DNA of 35,775 bases from an uncultured Bacilli bacterium (GCA_934102255.1 CAKOSN010000018.1:1-35775), one strand, 5' to 3'. Positions 1 through 7,088 are shown, numbered from the stretch's first letter. The notes: generated from the letters alone by a model not told the origin. Program-made: numbers and translations.

Positions 1-822
1 AATAAACAAATTATTTTAGAACAGTGTGATAAAATTAAAAATGTGGTTACGGAAGCTACACAAAATGAAGAAGAAGCAAGAAGTAATGCTGAAAAATTTA
101 AAGGTATTAAAGAAGAAAATACTAAATTATTAGATTTATTAAACAAAACTAAAGATATTTATTGGGAAATGGAAAGAATTCTAAGAATTATCGAAATTGA
201 TAAAGAATATGATAATACAGATAATGAATTAGAGAATTTAAAGATTAATGTTAAGGATTTAATTGATAAACTAAGAGATAATACAGCTGAATTAGAAAAA
301 TATGATTCTGTAAAAGAAACTGTTGAATTCTACACTGAAGCTTTAAAAGATGCTACTGATTTTATTTCTGGCAATGATACAGTATCAGAAGAGTCAGAAG
401 TACATGATGATGAAGATAAAGAAGTTCCTTTTAGTTTTGACGATAACAATGACTTTAATTTTGATTTCGATAATGATATCTTTGGAAGTAATGATGAAGA
501 AGCTACTACAGAAAGTACAGAAGAAAATGTATCAGAAGAACCTGTTGTTTCAAGCGATGAAGAAAAAGATAACGATTTAGATGCTTCATTTGATTTCTCA
601 TCAATGTATGGTTTTACTGATGATAATACTGTCGATACTCATGATGATAGACAAAAAGTAGTAGATGTTACTGATTTAACTACTGATGAAGAAGAAGAAA
701 AAGATAATGTTATTGAAGAAAAGTCTACTGATGAATCTGATGATTCTATGGAAGACAATTCCTTAAGTGAATTAAATGATTTATTTAATTATTTAAATAA
801 TGATGATAGTTTCAATAACTAG
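1..822 (+). CDS. Acidic coiled-coil protein, 5'-truncated
   Basis: The reading frame is open from base 1, so the gene begins before the window; the GTG at 43 is an internal valine, not a start. 273 residues are visible. The first ~110 are charged and heptad-like (E, K, L, I rich), typical of a coiled coil. The remaining ~160 are strongly acidic and low in complexity, with many D, E, S and N and interspersed F (FSFDDNNDFNFDF), which suggests a disordered tail. No signal peptide, membrane segment or catalytic motif is visible in this part. The next gene starts 12 bases downstream with its Shine-Dalgarno right after this stop, so the two are probably cotranscribed. I do not recognise the family. 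A scaffold or cell-division/chromosome-associated role is possible but unsupported. Confidence 0.8.
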   Translation, partial: NKQIILEQCDKIKNVVTEATQNEEEARSNAEKFKGIKEENTKLLDLLNKTKDIYWEMERILRIIEIDKEYDNTDNELENLKINVKDLIDKLRDNTAELEKYDSVKETVEFYTEALKDATDFISGNDTVSEESEVHDDEDKEVPFSFDDNNDFNFDFDNDIFGSNDEEATTESTEENVSEEPVVSSDEEKDNDLDASFDFSSMYGFTDDNTVDTHDDRQKVVDVTDLTTDEEEEKDNVIEEKSTDESDDSMEDNSLSELNDLFNYLNNDDSFNN

Positions 823-834
823 TAGGAGTTATTT

Positions 835-1080
835 ATGGGCTTGAGAACTAATACAATAATTACTTTAGAAAATAATGAAAAATATGTAGTTTTAAATGAG
901 ACTATGTATGGTGGAACTAAATATTTCTTAGTAATGGGAATAGATGATAAATTAGAAATGGTTCCAAATAAGGTTAAAATTTTAGAAGAAATTATAGATG
1001 GTGCAGATATTTATGTTGATACTGTAACTGATACTAATTTAATTTCAATATTAACTAGATTATTAAAGGCTCAGATGTAG
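835..1080 (+). CDS. Small hypothetical protein (81 aa)
   Basis: ATG at 835 follows AGGAG (824-828) at 6 bases, immediately after the stop of the upstream acidic gene, so it is the second gene of that operon. The 81-residue product looks like a small soluble beta-rich protein: TIITLENNEKYVVLNE, then YFLVMGIDDKLE, then an alternating acidic C-terminus. The pattern resembles small DUF1292-type proteins in length and in its hydrophobic/acidic alternation, but the similarity is too loose to assign. No membrane segment is visible. Its stop codon lies inside the terminator hairpin. Confidence 0.75.
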   Translation: MGLRTNTIITLENNEKYVVLNETMYGGTKYFLVMGIDDKLEMVPNKVKILEEIIDGADIYVDTVTDTNLISILTRLLKAQM

Positions 1081-1088
1081 CCTTTTTT
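1065..1088 (+). terminator. Rho-independent terminator overlapping the stop codon
   Basis: Perfect 7-bp stem AAAGGCT (1065-1071) / AGCCTTT (1079-1085) with a 7-base loop and a T run. It contains the TAG stop of the 81-aa gene and ends the first operon. From here to 1203 I see only AT-rich sequence without a gene. Confidence 0.8.
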
Positions 1089-1203
1089 AAATGCTTTTAA
1101 TTTATTTTTGAGATAAATAAAAATTTTATATATATAACTTTTAGCGTTTAAATGTTTTTTGCTATATAAATTCAATCTATATTCAATTATAGATAAATAA
1201 AGT

Positions 1204-1232
1204 AATAAAAAAACTAGAAGATTATTCTAGTT
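1204..1232 (-). terminator. tmRNA terminator
   Basis: On the minus strand, stem AACTAGA / TCTAGTT (1226-1232 with 1212-1218), 7-base loop, followed by a run of T (the A run at 1206-1213 on the plus strand). It lies ~45 bases past the CCA end of ssrA and is its likely transcription end. Confidence 0.75.
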
Positions 1233-1246
1233 AATAGCTATATAGT

Positions 1247-1276
1247 ACTCAAGCTGTAATCTTGAGTTATTTTTTA
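1247..1276 (+). terminator. Second hairpin with T tract between convergent units
   Basis: Stem ACTCAAG (1247-1253) / CTTGAGT (1261-1267), loop CTGTAAT, then TATTTTTT on the plus strand. It can stop transcription entering ssrA from the upstream operon, or form part of the 3' processing region of ssrA on the other strand. Confidence 0.6.
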
Positions 1277-1277
1277 T

Positions 1278-1647
1278 TGGTGGAGCAGAGGAGAGTTGAA
1301 CTCCTGTCCAAATATCTAAACCTTAGACTTCTACAAGTTTAGTTAAAACTTGAATTTCATTATAAAAATGGCTTTAACTTACCTTATTTATAACTAGATT
1401 AGATAGTGTTTATCACTTTATTCTAATCAAATAAAATGATATAACCTGCTAATATGATACTTAAACTAAATCACAGATAAATTTAGGATAAGCAGCTCCA
1501 ATGCTTACTTAAGCAAATGAAGGAGCAAAATTGAAACCAAAGTTTCCTTCTGTTTCGTCATTTAAATTTAATTGAAAATTTAAAGTCGTTTTCATGACTA
1601 CTTGCCATCTAAAATTTACAAATATCTGTCGAAACCAATGCTGCCCC
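1278..1647 (-). ncRNA. ssrA: tmRNA (one-piece)
   Basis: Minus-strand transcript starting GGGGCAG and ending CTGCTCCACCA. The two ends pair as a 7-bp acceptor stem with a G3-U pair, the alanine identity element, and CCA is encoded. The 5' part has the tmRNA signature GGTTTCGACAG, and the 3' part has a T arm with loop TTCAACT between AGGAG and CTCCT. Reading from AGTC at the usual resume position gives an ORF from ATG at 1595 down to TAA at 1511-1509: 28 codons starting MKTTLNF and ending NFAPSFA. With the tRNA-borne alanine this is the proteolysis tag. It is longer than the 10-15 residues usual in Firmicutes and ends in FA instead of ALAA. tmRNA with SmpB rescues ribosomes stalled on mRNAs lacking a stop codon. 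The RNA call is firm; the exact resume codon is by analogy with E. coli. Confidence 0.96.
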
Positions 1648-1655
1648 GTAAGTAG

Positions 1656-1684
1656 ATTATATCATAGTGAATACCGATTGACAA
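1656..1684 (-). promoter_or_regulatory. Promoter of ssrA
   Basis: On the minus strand TTGTCA (1679-1684), exactly 17 bases, TATAAT (1656-1661), with 8 bases to the GGGG 5' end of tmRNA. Near-consensus sigma-A promoter, as expected for an abundant stable RNA. Confidence 0.88.
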
Positions 1685-1706
1685 GATGTGTATTTTGTGT
1701 TAATAT
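1678..1706 (+). promoter_or_regulatory. Promoter of the Tat/Cys-rich operon, overlapping the ssrA -35
   Basis: TTGACA (1678-1683), 17 bases, TAATAT (1701-1706) on the plus strand. Its -35 hexamer shares five of six bases with the ssrA -35 on the other strand, so polymerase cannot easily occupy both promoters at once. About 60 bases of leader lie before the ATG at 1766. Confidence 0.8.
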
Positions 1707-1765
1707 ATGTGGCGAAAAACAACTTGAGATATACCTGAAAGAGTAAATTGATTGGGGGAATCAAT

Positions 1766-2938
1766 ATGGAAAATAAAATATCAAGAAGAAATTTTTTAAA
1801 GGGCGCTGGTGCTGTTGCGGCTGGTGTTGCTTTATCAAATGTTGAAGTAAAAGCAGAAGCTGCAACACCATCATTTAATGATGTGTATGGTTCATTTGTA
1901 AATGCATATGCAGATGGAAATGTTGGCACAAACGAAAATATCTATGGCATTCAAATAACAATGGGCAATGTTGAACAATTCGATGTTACTTATAGAGGAA
2001 AAAAATTCATTTATGAGTATTATGCTAATTGTATGAAAAATAAAAGCAAAGGTTCATTATCAAGCTTTTATAAGGATGCTAATCAAAAAGCTTTCTTAGA
2101 CCAATGTGAGGCATTTTTACATCATTTATCTGTTTATCCAAATGATACAACAGTAGCTACTAATTTCTTAAATTATGTAAAAGATAATATGCTTATAAAG
2201 GGTAATAAAACTGCTGAAGGTGATTTTGCTAACTTTGATGCACATTATTTTAAAGACGTAGCATTATTTGAAACTGTATGCGAAATGGTTCAAGTAGCTT
2301 GGGATAAAGTACCTGCTATTAAATCATTACGTCAAAATACTAAGCCTGAAAATATGGGTGATACTGATAGTTATTGGTGTGCTCAAGTAATAATTGATCA
2401 ATGTGCTGGTAGAAGTGATACAAGTGATAGAGAAGGTCATCCAAGACATTCTGGTATTACAAAAGGTAACACTCAATATGAAGAATTGATTATGCTTAAT
2501 TATTTTGCGCCTAATAAAGAAGCTCAAAAAATGGTTATTAGAAGTTTATACACTATTTTTACTGGTGCAGAATTGTGTGATATATTGAATATAACACCTG
2601 CTGAATACGCTACAATTAAGTCTGAATTACAAAAACAATATGGCATTTCTCTAACTAATGGTATTGATACTGAAAATGGTATTGAAAATACTATCGTTCC
2701 TAGTACTATTATTGCTTTAGCTGATAAATGTCCTGAAGTTATTGCTGATGAGGATATAGAAGCTGCAAATGCTATTTACTTCAATGCACTTAATAATGCT
2801 TCTGGTGTGTATGCTAAAGCTGTAAATAGAGTTGATGCTAAAAATGAAGAAGAAAAAGTTATAGATCTTGATAAGATTTATAATGTAGATATGTTTGCAG
2901 AAACTAAGAGTAATTCAAGAACAAGAAAAATTGCATAA
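1766..2938 (+). CDS. Tat-signal exported protein of unknown function (390 aa)
   Basis: The start is ATG at 1766, preceded by GGGGGA at 1754-1759; an in-frame TTG at 1748 lies upstream of that ribosome site and is unlikely. The N-terminus carries a twin-arginine motif, SRRNFLKG (R7-R8), then an alanine/glycine-rich hydrophobic stretch and a plausible signal-peptidase site after VKAEA (~residue 31). The mature part is a soluble, mostly helical-looking protein with no motif I recognise; a His/Arg patch REGHPRHSG lies near the middle and the end is basic (TRKIA). Tat export usually means the protein folds or takes up a cofactor before crossing the membrane. It is followed after 18 bases by the Cys-rich protein gene, and both share the promoter at 1678-1706 and the terminator at 5189. 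No Tat translocase gene is in the window. Confidence 0.85.
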   Translation: MENKISRRNFLKGAGAVAAGVALSNVEVKAEAATPSFNDVYGSFVNAYADGNVGTNENIYGIQITMGNVEQFDVTYRGKKFIYEYYANCMKNKSKGSLSSFYKDANQKAFLDQCEAFLHHLSVYPNDTTVATNFLNYVKDNMLIKGNKTAEGDFANFDAHYFKDVALFETVCEMVQVAWDKVPAIKSLRQNTKPENMGDTDSYWCAQVIIDQCAGRSDTSDREGHPRHSGITKGNTQYEELIMLNYFAPNKEAQKMVIRSLYTIFTGAELCDILNITPAEYATIKSELQKQYGISLTNGIDTENGIENTIVPSTIIALADKCPEVIADEDIEAANAIYFNALNNASGVYAKAVNRVDAKNEEEKVIDLDKIYNVDMFAETKSNSRTRKIA

Positions 2939-2956
2939 TAAAGGGGGATTTATATT

Positions 2957-5173
2957 ATGTATGAAGATAATAAATATCAAATAAAAATTAATTGGAAAAA
3001 TATCTTATTCGTAGTTGGTATAATTGCTTTAACTGTTATAGTTATGATGATTGTTATGCCTAAGACAAATAAAGATGCTAACTTTAAACAAGCTTTTACA
3101 ACTAATTTGAACATTATGAAAGAAGCTGCTAAAAGTTATTATACTTCTAGCGGTAATATGCCAGAAAATATTGGTGAATCATCAACTATTAACTTAGAAA
3201 GTATGATTAGTAAAAAATTAGTTTCTGACTTTGTTGATAAGAATAACAAATCTTGTAATAAAACTAACTCTTATGCTCAAATTACTAAGACTGGTACAAG
3301 TGAATATGTTTTAAAAACTCAACTTGCTTGTGATACTTCAAGTGATTATGTGTTAGAAACTATTACTACTAGTAATACTACTAATAATAACGTAGCATCT
3401 GATACAGGTAAAGATACAACTGATAAATCAGATGATAAACAAAATGATAGTGTTAATAACAATGAAGATGATGATGAAGATAAATTAAAAGATGGTGAAA
3501 CAGTTGATAAAGACGGTAACGTTATTAAGACTGTTAAAGAATATGAATTTAAGAAACCTATTTATAATACAAAGAATACTTATCGTTGTGAAGATGGTTA
3601 TAAATTAGATTCTAATACCAATAAATGTTATAAAGAAAGTACTGGAGAAACAATTCCAGCCACACCAATTTATTTTGAAGATAGTACAACTGTAACTGAA
3701 GCTAAGAAAAATACTACTGGTGGTTATGATGAAACTGCTACTCCAAATAAAGAAGTAGATAAGACTGAAACTAAATGTCCTGATGGATATACAGAAGTAA
3801 ATAATACATGTGTTAAATATGTAGAAGCAACTGTAACTCCTGGTACAACAACTTATACTTGTGATACTGCTAATGGTTATAATTATAATGAAAAAACTAA
3901 GAAATGTGAAAAAGTTATTACTGTTGCAGCTAGAAGACAAGAAACATCTAGTACATCTGTAAGTTGTAAATATACTGAAGATAAGTTAAACGGTACTACA
4001 TGTTCTTATAAACCAACAACTAATGAAGTTTGTTCGTGTCCAAGCGGTACTACCGAAGGCTGGTTTGGTTTTTGTGTAAGAACAACAACTTCTGAGTCTT
4101 GTAGTTGTCCAAGTGGTACAACAGAAACTGCTAATGGATTATGTAAGAGAGAAAACAATAATCAAACTTGTTCATGTCCAAGCGGTACTACAGAGACTGC
4201 TAATGGTATGTGTAGAAGTGAAGGAAGCAAGACTCCTGCTCAATGGGATAATGGTAAAGATGCTGGTAAATCAGATTATGATAGAAGTGGTTATACAAGT
4301 ACTGGTAAAATCTCATGTACTAGAACAACAATCGGTGGTAAATCTGTATACTCATGTATAAGCACTGATGCTCGTTGTAGTGTTGGAACTTATGATGGTA
4401 ATGGTTATTGTACAACTGGTAGTAGTTCTGTAACTAATAAAGTATGTAGTGGTCAAAATACTGTATCTTATGAAAATAAATCTTGTTCTTCAAAAGAAGA
4501 TAAGACTTATGAAGCTAAGGTATGTAATAGTACAACTCCAACTTGTGATAAAGGTGGTACATTATCTTACGATAAGACAACTTGTACTTATGAAGCTACA
4601 ACTACAACAACAAGTAATACAACTTATACTTGTGATGCTGGTTATGATTTAGATGTTACAACTAATACTTGTAAAAGAATTGATTCTGTAGAACCAACTA
4701 AGAATACTACTGAAACACAATATACATGTCCTGCTGGTTATAAACAAGAAGGTACTACATGTTATGTTACTGCTGAAAAAGTTACTACAACTACATATAA
4801 ATATACTTGTCCAGAAGGATTTACTCCTAATGGAACTGGTGAATCAATGACTTGTACAAGACATGTAGAATCTAGTGAAGAATATTACTGTGAAGATAAA
4901 GATGCTACTTTAGATAAGGATAAAAAGACTTGTACAAAAGTAGTTAAAGGTACAATTAAAGGTTATGAATGTCCGGATTCGGTAAATTATATTTATGATG
5001 AGGGGACGCATACCTGTGTTAAAAAGACGTTAGATTGTAAAGAACCAATAGTTGATACGGAAGAAAATGTTACATATCAATATAAATGGAGTACTAGTGA
5101 GAGTCTAGATGGTTGGACTAGAACTGGTAATGAGAGAGAAAAGACAATTCAATCTGATGCGTTGATAAAATAG
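2957..5173 (+). CDS. Membrane-anchored Cys-rich repeat surface protein (738 aa)
   Basis: ATG at 2957 with GGGGGA at 2943-2948. A short cytoplasmic stretch is followed by one membrane helix (about residues 15-35, ILFVVGIIALTVIVMMIV), so the rest is probably outside. Residues ~45-130 resemble the soluble part of a pilin-like protein (AAKSYYTSSGNMPENIG, then LESMISKKLV). A disordered acidic linker follows (~140-190). From ~195 to the end there are many short modules of the form YxC-P/D-x-GY...x-C: I count 39 cysteines in total, mostly paired as expected for disulfide-bonded knots. It includes three tandem 23-residue repeats starting CSCPSGTTE. The final ~70 residues are less repetitive. Second gene of the operon with the Tat-signal protein. 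It probably needs an extracellular disulfide-forming system. Family unknown; adhesin or cell-surface stalk is a guess. Confidence 0.85.
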   Translation: MYEDNKYQIKINWKNILFVVGIIALTVIVMMIVMPKTNKDANFKQAFTTNLNIMKEAAKSYYTSSGNMPENIGESSTINLESMISKKLVSDFVDKNNKSCNKTNSYAQITKTGTSEYVLKTQLACDTSSDYVLETITTSNTTNNNVASDTGKDTTDKSDDKQNDSVNNNEDDDEDKLKDGETVDKDGNVIKTVKEYEFKKPIYNTKNTYRCEDGYKLDSNTNKCYKESTGETIPATPIYFEDSTTVTEAKKNTTGGYDETATPNKEVDKTETKCPDGYTEVNNTCVKYVEATVTPGTTTYTCDTANGYNYNEKTKKCEKVITVAARRQETSSTSVSCKYTEDKLNGTTCSYKPTTNEVCSCPSGTTEGWFGFCVRTTTSESCSCPSGTTETANGLCKRENNNQTCSCPSGTTETANGMCRSEGSKTPAQWDNGKDAGKSDYDRSGYTSTGKISCTRTTIGGKSVYSCISTDARCSVGTYDGNGYCTTGSSSVTNKVCSGQNTVSYENKSCSSKEDKTYEAKVCNSTTPTCDKGGTLSYDKTTCTYEATTTTTSNTTYTCDAGYDLDVTTNTCKRIDSVEPTKNTTETQYTCPAGYKQEGTTCYVTAEKVTTTTYKYTCPEGFTPNGTGESMTCTRHVESSEEYYCEDKDATLDKDKKTCTKVVKGTIKGYECPDSVNYIYDEGTHTCVKKTLDCKEPIVDTEENVTYQYKWSTSESLDGWTRTGNEREKTIQSDALIK
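4031..4237 (+). repeat. Three tandem 69-bp repeats inside the Cys-rich gene
   Basis: Units start at 4031, 4100 and 4169, exactly 69 bases (23 codons) apart. Each begins TGT-TCN/AGT-TGT-CCA-AG and encodes CSCPSGTTE followed by a variable segment holding one more Cys. Units 2 and 3 are nearly identical through TETANG; unit 1 differs (GWFGF). Confidence 0.85.
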
Positions 5174-5188
5174 TAAAAAGTAAATTAA

Positions 5189-5221
5189 GTGTTGATGAGT
5201 AAAATCATCAATGCTTTTTTT
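5189..5221 (+). terminator. Terminator of the Tat/Cys-rich operon
   Basis: Stem GTGTTGATGA (5189-5198) / TCATCAATGC (5205-5214) with two wobble pairs, loop GTAAAA, then seven T. Confidence 0.85.
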
Positions 5222-5297
5222 GTCTTTTAGAAAGTTGAAAGTTGATTTATAATGCTTATATTTTTAAATATTGTCATGTCTAAAAATTTTGACTATT

Positions 5298-5323
5298 AAA
5301 AAAACGTGATTTTACCACGTTTT
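5298..5323 (-). terminator. Terminator of the 154-aa minus-strand gene
   Basis: Perfect 8-bp stem AAAACGTG (5301-5308) / CACGTTTT (5316-5323). On the minus strand it is followed by further T (A run 5298-5304). It lies 28 bases past the stop of the minus-strand gene and can also act on the plus strand. Confidence 0.8.
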
Positions 5324-5351
5324 AAAATATATTTATTAGTTACAAGTATTA

Positions 5352-5816
5352 TTAATTATAATTTTTTTCGGCTATTTTATCCTTTAGAAGATTGATTGCT
5401 TTTTCCGTTAATGAATTATAAAATGGAAAATAGAAACTACCAGCATTAATTATTTTTATTTGATATTGTTTACTTTTCTTTTTGAAAATTAAAAATTTAT
5501 CAATATATTCCATTTCTGTTATACTATCTATTTCTTTATATCTGATAGCTATAGTTTTTCTATAAGTAGTGTAATAAAATTCATCTTCAAAAAATTCAAA
5601 TGTCCCTTTGGCAATACATGCTTTCTTCTTAAAAAAATACATCCAGATTAGAATTAGTATTCCACAAGCGATAATAGCGGGTATATATAGATATAATAAG
5701 AAAATTTCTCTGTACAAAACTATTATTAATAAAATGTATAAAATTAAAAATAATGGGGATATTTTCTTAAAGAAATGATTGTTTTTATACTTGAATTCAT
5801 ATTTATTATTTTTCAT
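5352..5816 (-). CDS. Two-TM membrane protein with C-terminal YcxB-like region
   Basis: 154 residues on the minus strand; ATG at 5816 preceded on that strand by AGGTG at a short distance. A basic N-terminus is followed by two membrane helices (about residues 20-36 and 43-64), then a soluble C-terminal half with alternating beta-strand-like segments (KGTFEFFEDEFYYTTYRKT, IRYKEIDSI, IKIINAGSFYFP). The order of two TM helices plus a small PH-like beta domain is that of YcxB-like proteins, whose function is unknown. It is a single-gene unit with its own terminator; a possible promoter on the minus strand (TTGTCT, 17 bases, TAAAAT) lies about 40-75 bases upstream. Assignment to the family is by pattern only. 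Confidence 0.75.
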   Translation of the reverse strand: MKNNKYEFKYKNNHFFKKISPLFLILYILLIIVLYREIFLLYLYIPAIIACGILILIWMYFFKKKACIAKGTFEFFEDEFYYTTYRKTIAIRYKEIDSITEMEYIDKFLIFKKKSKQYQIKIINAGSFYFPFYNSLTEKAINLLKDKIAEKNYN

Positions 5817-5911
5817 AATTCACCTATACTTTAACCTTAATTTGATTTTATAATAGTTTGCTCAAAAAGACAATTAGTTTCTTGAAAATTTACTATAATT
5901 TTACTTTATTG

Positions 5912-5940
5912 TTGCATAAAAAGTATGTTTAAATTATAAT
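5912..5940 (+). promoter_or_regulatory. Promoter of the small ORF / Hpt-REC operon
   Basis: TTGCAT (5912-5917), 17 bases, TATAAT (5935-5940). It sits in the divergent region between the minus-strand membrane protein and the plus-strand operon. Transcription would start near 5947. Confidence 0.7.
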
Positions 5941-5979
5941 TGAATTATAATAACCATGGATGGTAGATGGAAGATTGTT

Positions 5980-6120
5980 ATGAGAAGAAATTATGAAGAA
6001 ATTTATATGTATAATGGCGATAATTTATTAGGACTTGCTAAAATTTATCAATATATTAGTAATCTTAGTGAATTTAGAATATATATGAATTTAAAAAACT
6101 ATAAGATGGTAAAGGAATAA
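5980..6120 (+). CDS. Small ORF (46 aa) coupled to the Hpt-REC gene
   Basis: ATG at 5980 has GGAAG (5969-5973) 6 bases upstream; an in-frame ATG at 5956 (54 aa) lacks a ribosome site and would leave a leader of only ~9 bases. The product starts MRRNYEEIYMYNG and ends NYKMVKE. It is basic and tyrosine-rich, with no membrane segment. Its TAA overlaps the first possible ATG of the response-regulator gene (TAATG at 6118-6122), a typical translational-coupling arrangement, and it lies directly behind a good promoter. These points support it as a real small gene, but I recognise no family and it could be a leader peptide. Confidence 0.55.
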   Translation: MRRNYEEIYMYNGDNLLGLAKIYQYISNLSEFRIYMNLKNYKMVKE

Positions 6121-6923
6121 TGAATATGGATATTAATTTTTTAAAACAAAATGGTGTAGATACAGATAAGGCTTTAGAGCTTTTTGGCGATATGGATATT
6201 TATAATGAAACTTTTCAAGATTATTTAGATGGTATCGATGAAAAGCTAAGTAACTTAAAGAGGAGTAAGGATAATGAGAATTGGCAAGATTATGGAATAT
6301 TTGCCCATTCAATTAAAAGTGATGCTAGATATTTAGGTTTTACTAAAGAAGCAGAAATATTTTTGCAACATGAAATGGCTGGTAAACAAGAAAATCAACA
6401 TTTTATTGAAAAAGAATATGATAATCTTTTAAAAACAGTTAGTTATATGACTTCAATAGTAAAAAGATATTTAAGTGGTGAAAAAGCATTATCACGTATG
6501 CCGGAACCAGAAGTAAGACCGGTAATTAATACAGTAGCGTCCCCACTTGAAGATGTAGTTTTAATAGTAGATGATTCCAAGATAGTAGATAATTTTGCTT
6601 TAAAAGTAATGGATGGTATGTATAAAGGTGTAGTTGCTTTGGATGGAAAAGAAGCTATTGATATTATTAGTAGTAATAAATATAATATACTTGCTATTTT
6701 ACTTGATTTAAATATGCCAAATGTTGGTGGTTTTGAAGTTTTGGATTATTTAAAAAATAGTAATCATTATAGTAAAATTCCTATTTCAATTATTACTGGT
6801 GAAGATTCAAAAGATATGATTGATAAGGCATTTAAATATAATATAGTTGATATGCTTGTTAAACCTTTTAGTAAGAGTGATTTTTTAAGAGTTTTAGATA
6901 AAACTATAAATTTAAATAAGTAA
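6120..6923 (+). CDS. Hpt domain fused to a receiver domain
   Basis: A two-domain phosphorelay protein without an output domain. Residues ~1-118 are helical with the histidine phosphotransfer motif FAHSIKSDARYLG (H63). After a Pro-rich linker, residues ~145-265 form a CheY-like receiver: acidic pair D151-D152, phospho-acceptor D196 in LLDLNMP, T226 in SIITGED and K248 in VKPF, so all active-site residues are present. Numbering is from ATG at 6120; ATG at 6126 (MDINFL) has better spacing from AAGGA (6112-6116) and may be the true start. A standalone Hpt-REC protein would relay phosphate to or from a separate kinase or modulate another partner; no histidine kinase is in the window. It is translationally coupled to the 46-aa ORF and followed by a terminator at 6957. 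Confidence 0.9.
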   Translation: MNMDINFLKQNGVDTDKALELFGDMDIYNETFQDYLDGIDEKLSNLKRSKDNENWQDYGIFAHSIKSDARYLGFTKEAEIFLQHEMAGKQENQHFIEKEYDNLLKTVSYMTSIVKRYLSGEKALSRMPEPEVRPVINTVASPLEDVVLIVDDSKIVDNFALKVMDGMYKGVVALDGKEAIDIISSNKYNILAILLDLNMPNVGGFEVLDYLKNSNHYSKIPISIITGEDSKDMIDKAFKYNIVDMLVKPFSKSDFLRVLDKTINLNK

Positions 6924-6956
6924 TTTTAAATCAAATTATTAAAAAATAGAGAAAAA

Positions 6957-6980
6957 TTTGTAGAAATACAAGTTTTTTTT
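6957..6980 (+). terminator. Terminator after the Hpt-REC gene
   Basis: Stem TTGTA (6958-6962) / TACAA (6967-6971), GAAA tetraloop, extended by a wobble pair, then eight T. Confidence 0.75.
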
Positions 6981-7050
6981 AAAACTTTTGAAGGAAATTA
7001 GGGGTTAGTCGGTAATAATATAATTAGAAGGGTAAATAATACCCTCCATG

Positions 7051-7077
7051 AGAATGTTATTGTCAGAATGATATTCT
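7051..7077 (+). promoter_or_regulatory. Imperfect dyad at the recA promoter (possible operator)
   Basis: AGAATGTTATT (7051-7061) and AATGATATTCT (7067-7077) are inverted with 9 of 11 positions matching, around GTCAG. The dyad covers the putative -35. It is not the standard Gram-positive SOS box (CGAAC-N4-GTTCG), which I do not find here. A separate perfect 6-bp hairpin (AGGGTA 7029-7034 / TACCCT 7040-7045) lies just upstream. Confidence 0.4.
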
Positions 7078-7088
7078 TGTGATAGTAT
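7060..7088 (+). promoter_or_regulatory. Putative recA promoter
   Basis: TTGTCA (7060-7065), 17 bases, TAGTAT (7083-7088); 35 bases further is the ATG of recA with AGGAGG at 7112-7117. Confidence 0.6.

Noticed and set aside
43..822. GTG at 43 as start of the first gene
   Set aside because: The frame is open to base 1 without a stop and there is no ribosome site before 43, so the gene simply runs in from outside.
1657..1929. 90-aa minus-strand ORF over the Tat-protein start
   Set aside because: It overlaps both divergent promoters and the signal-peptide codons, and its sequence has no recognisable feature.
3605..3940. 111-aa minus-strand ORF inside the Cys-rich gene
   Set aside because: Composition (S, I, F repeats) follows directly from the repetitive coding strand; no promoter or ribosome site.
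4031..4237. CRISPR-like periodic repeats
   Set aside because: The period is 69 bases in frame with coding constraint and no unique spacers between identical repeats; it is a protein repeat. No CRISPR array is seen elsewhere in the window.
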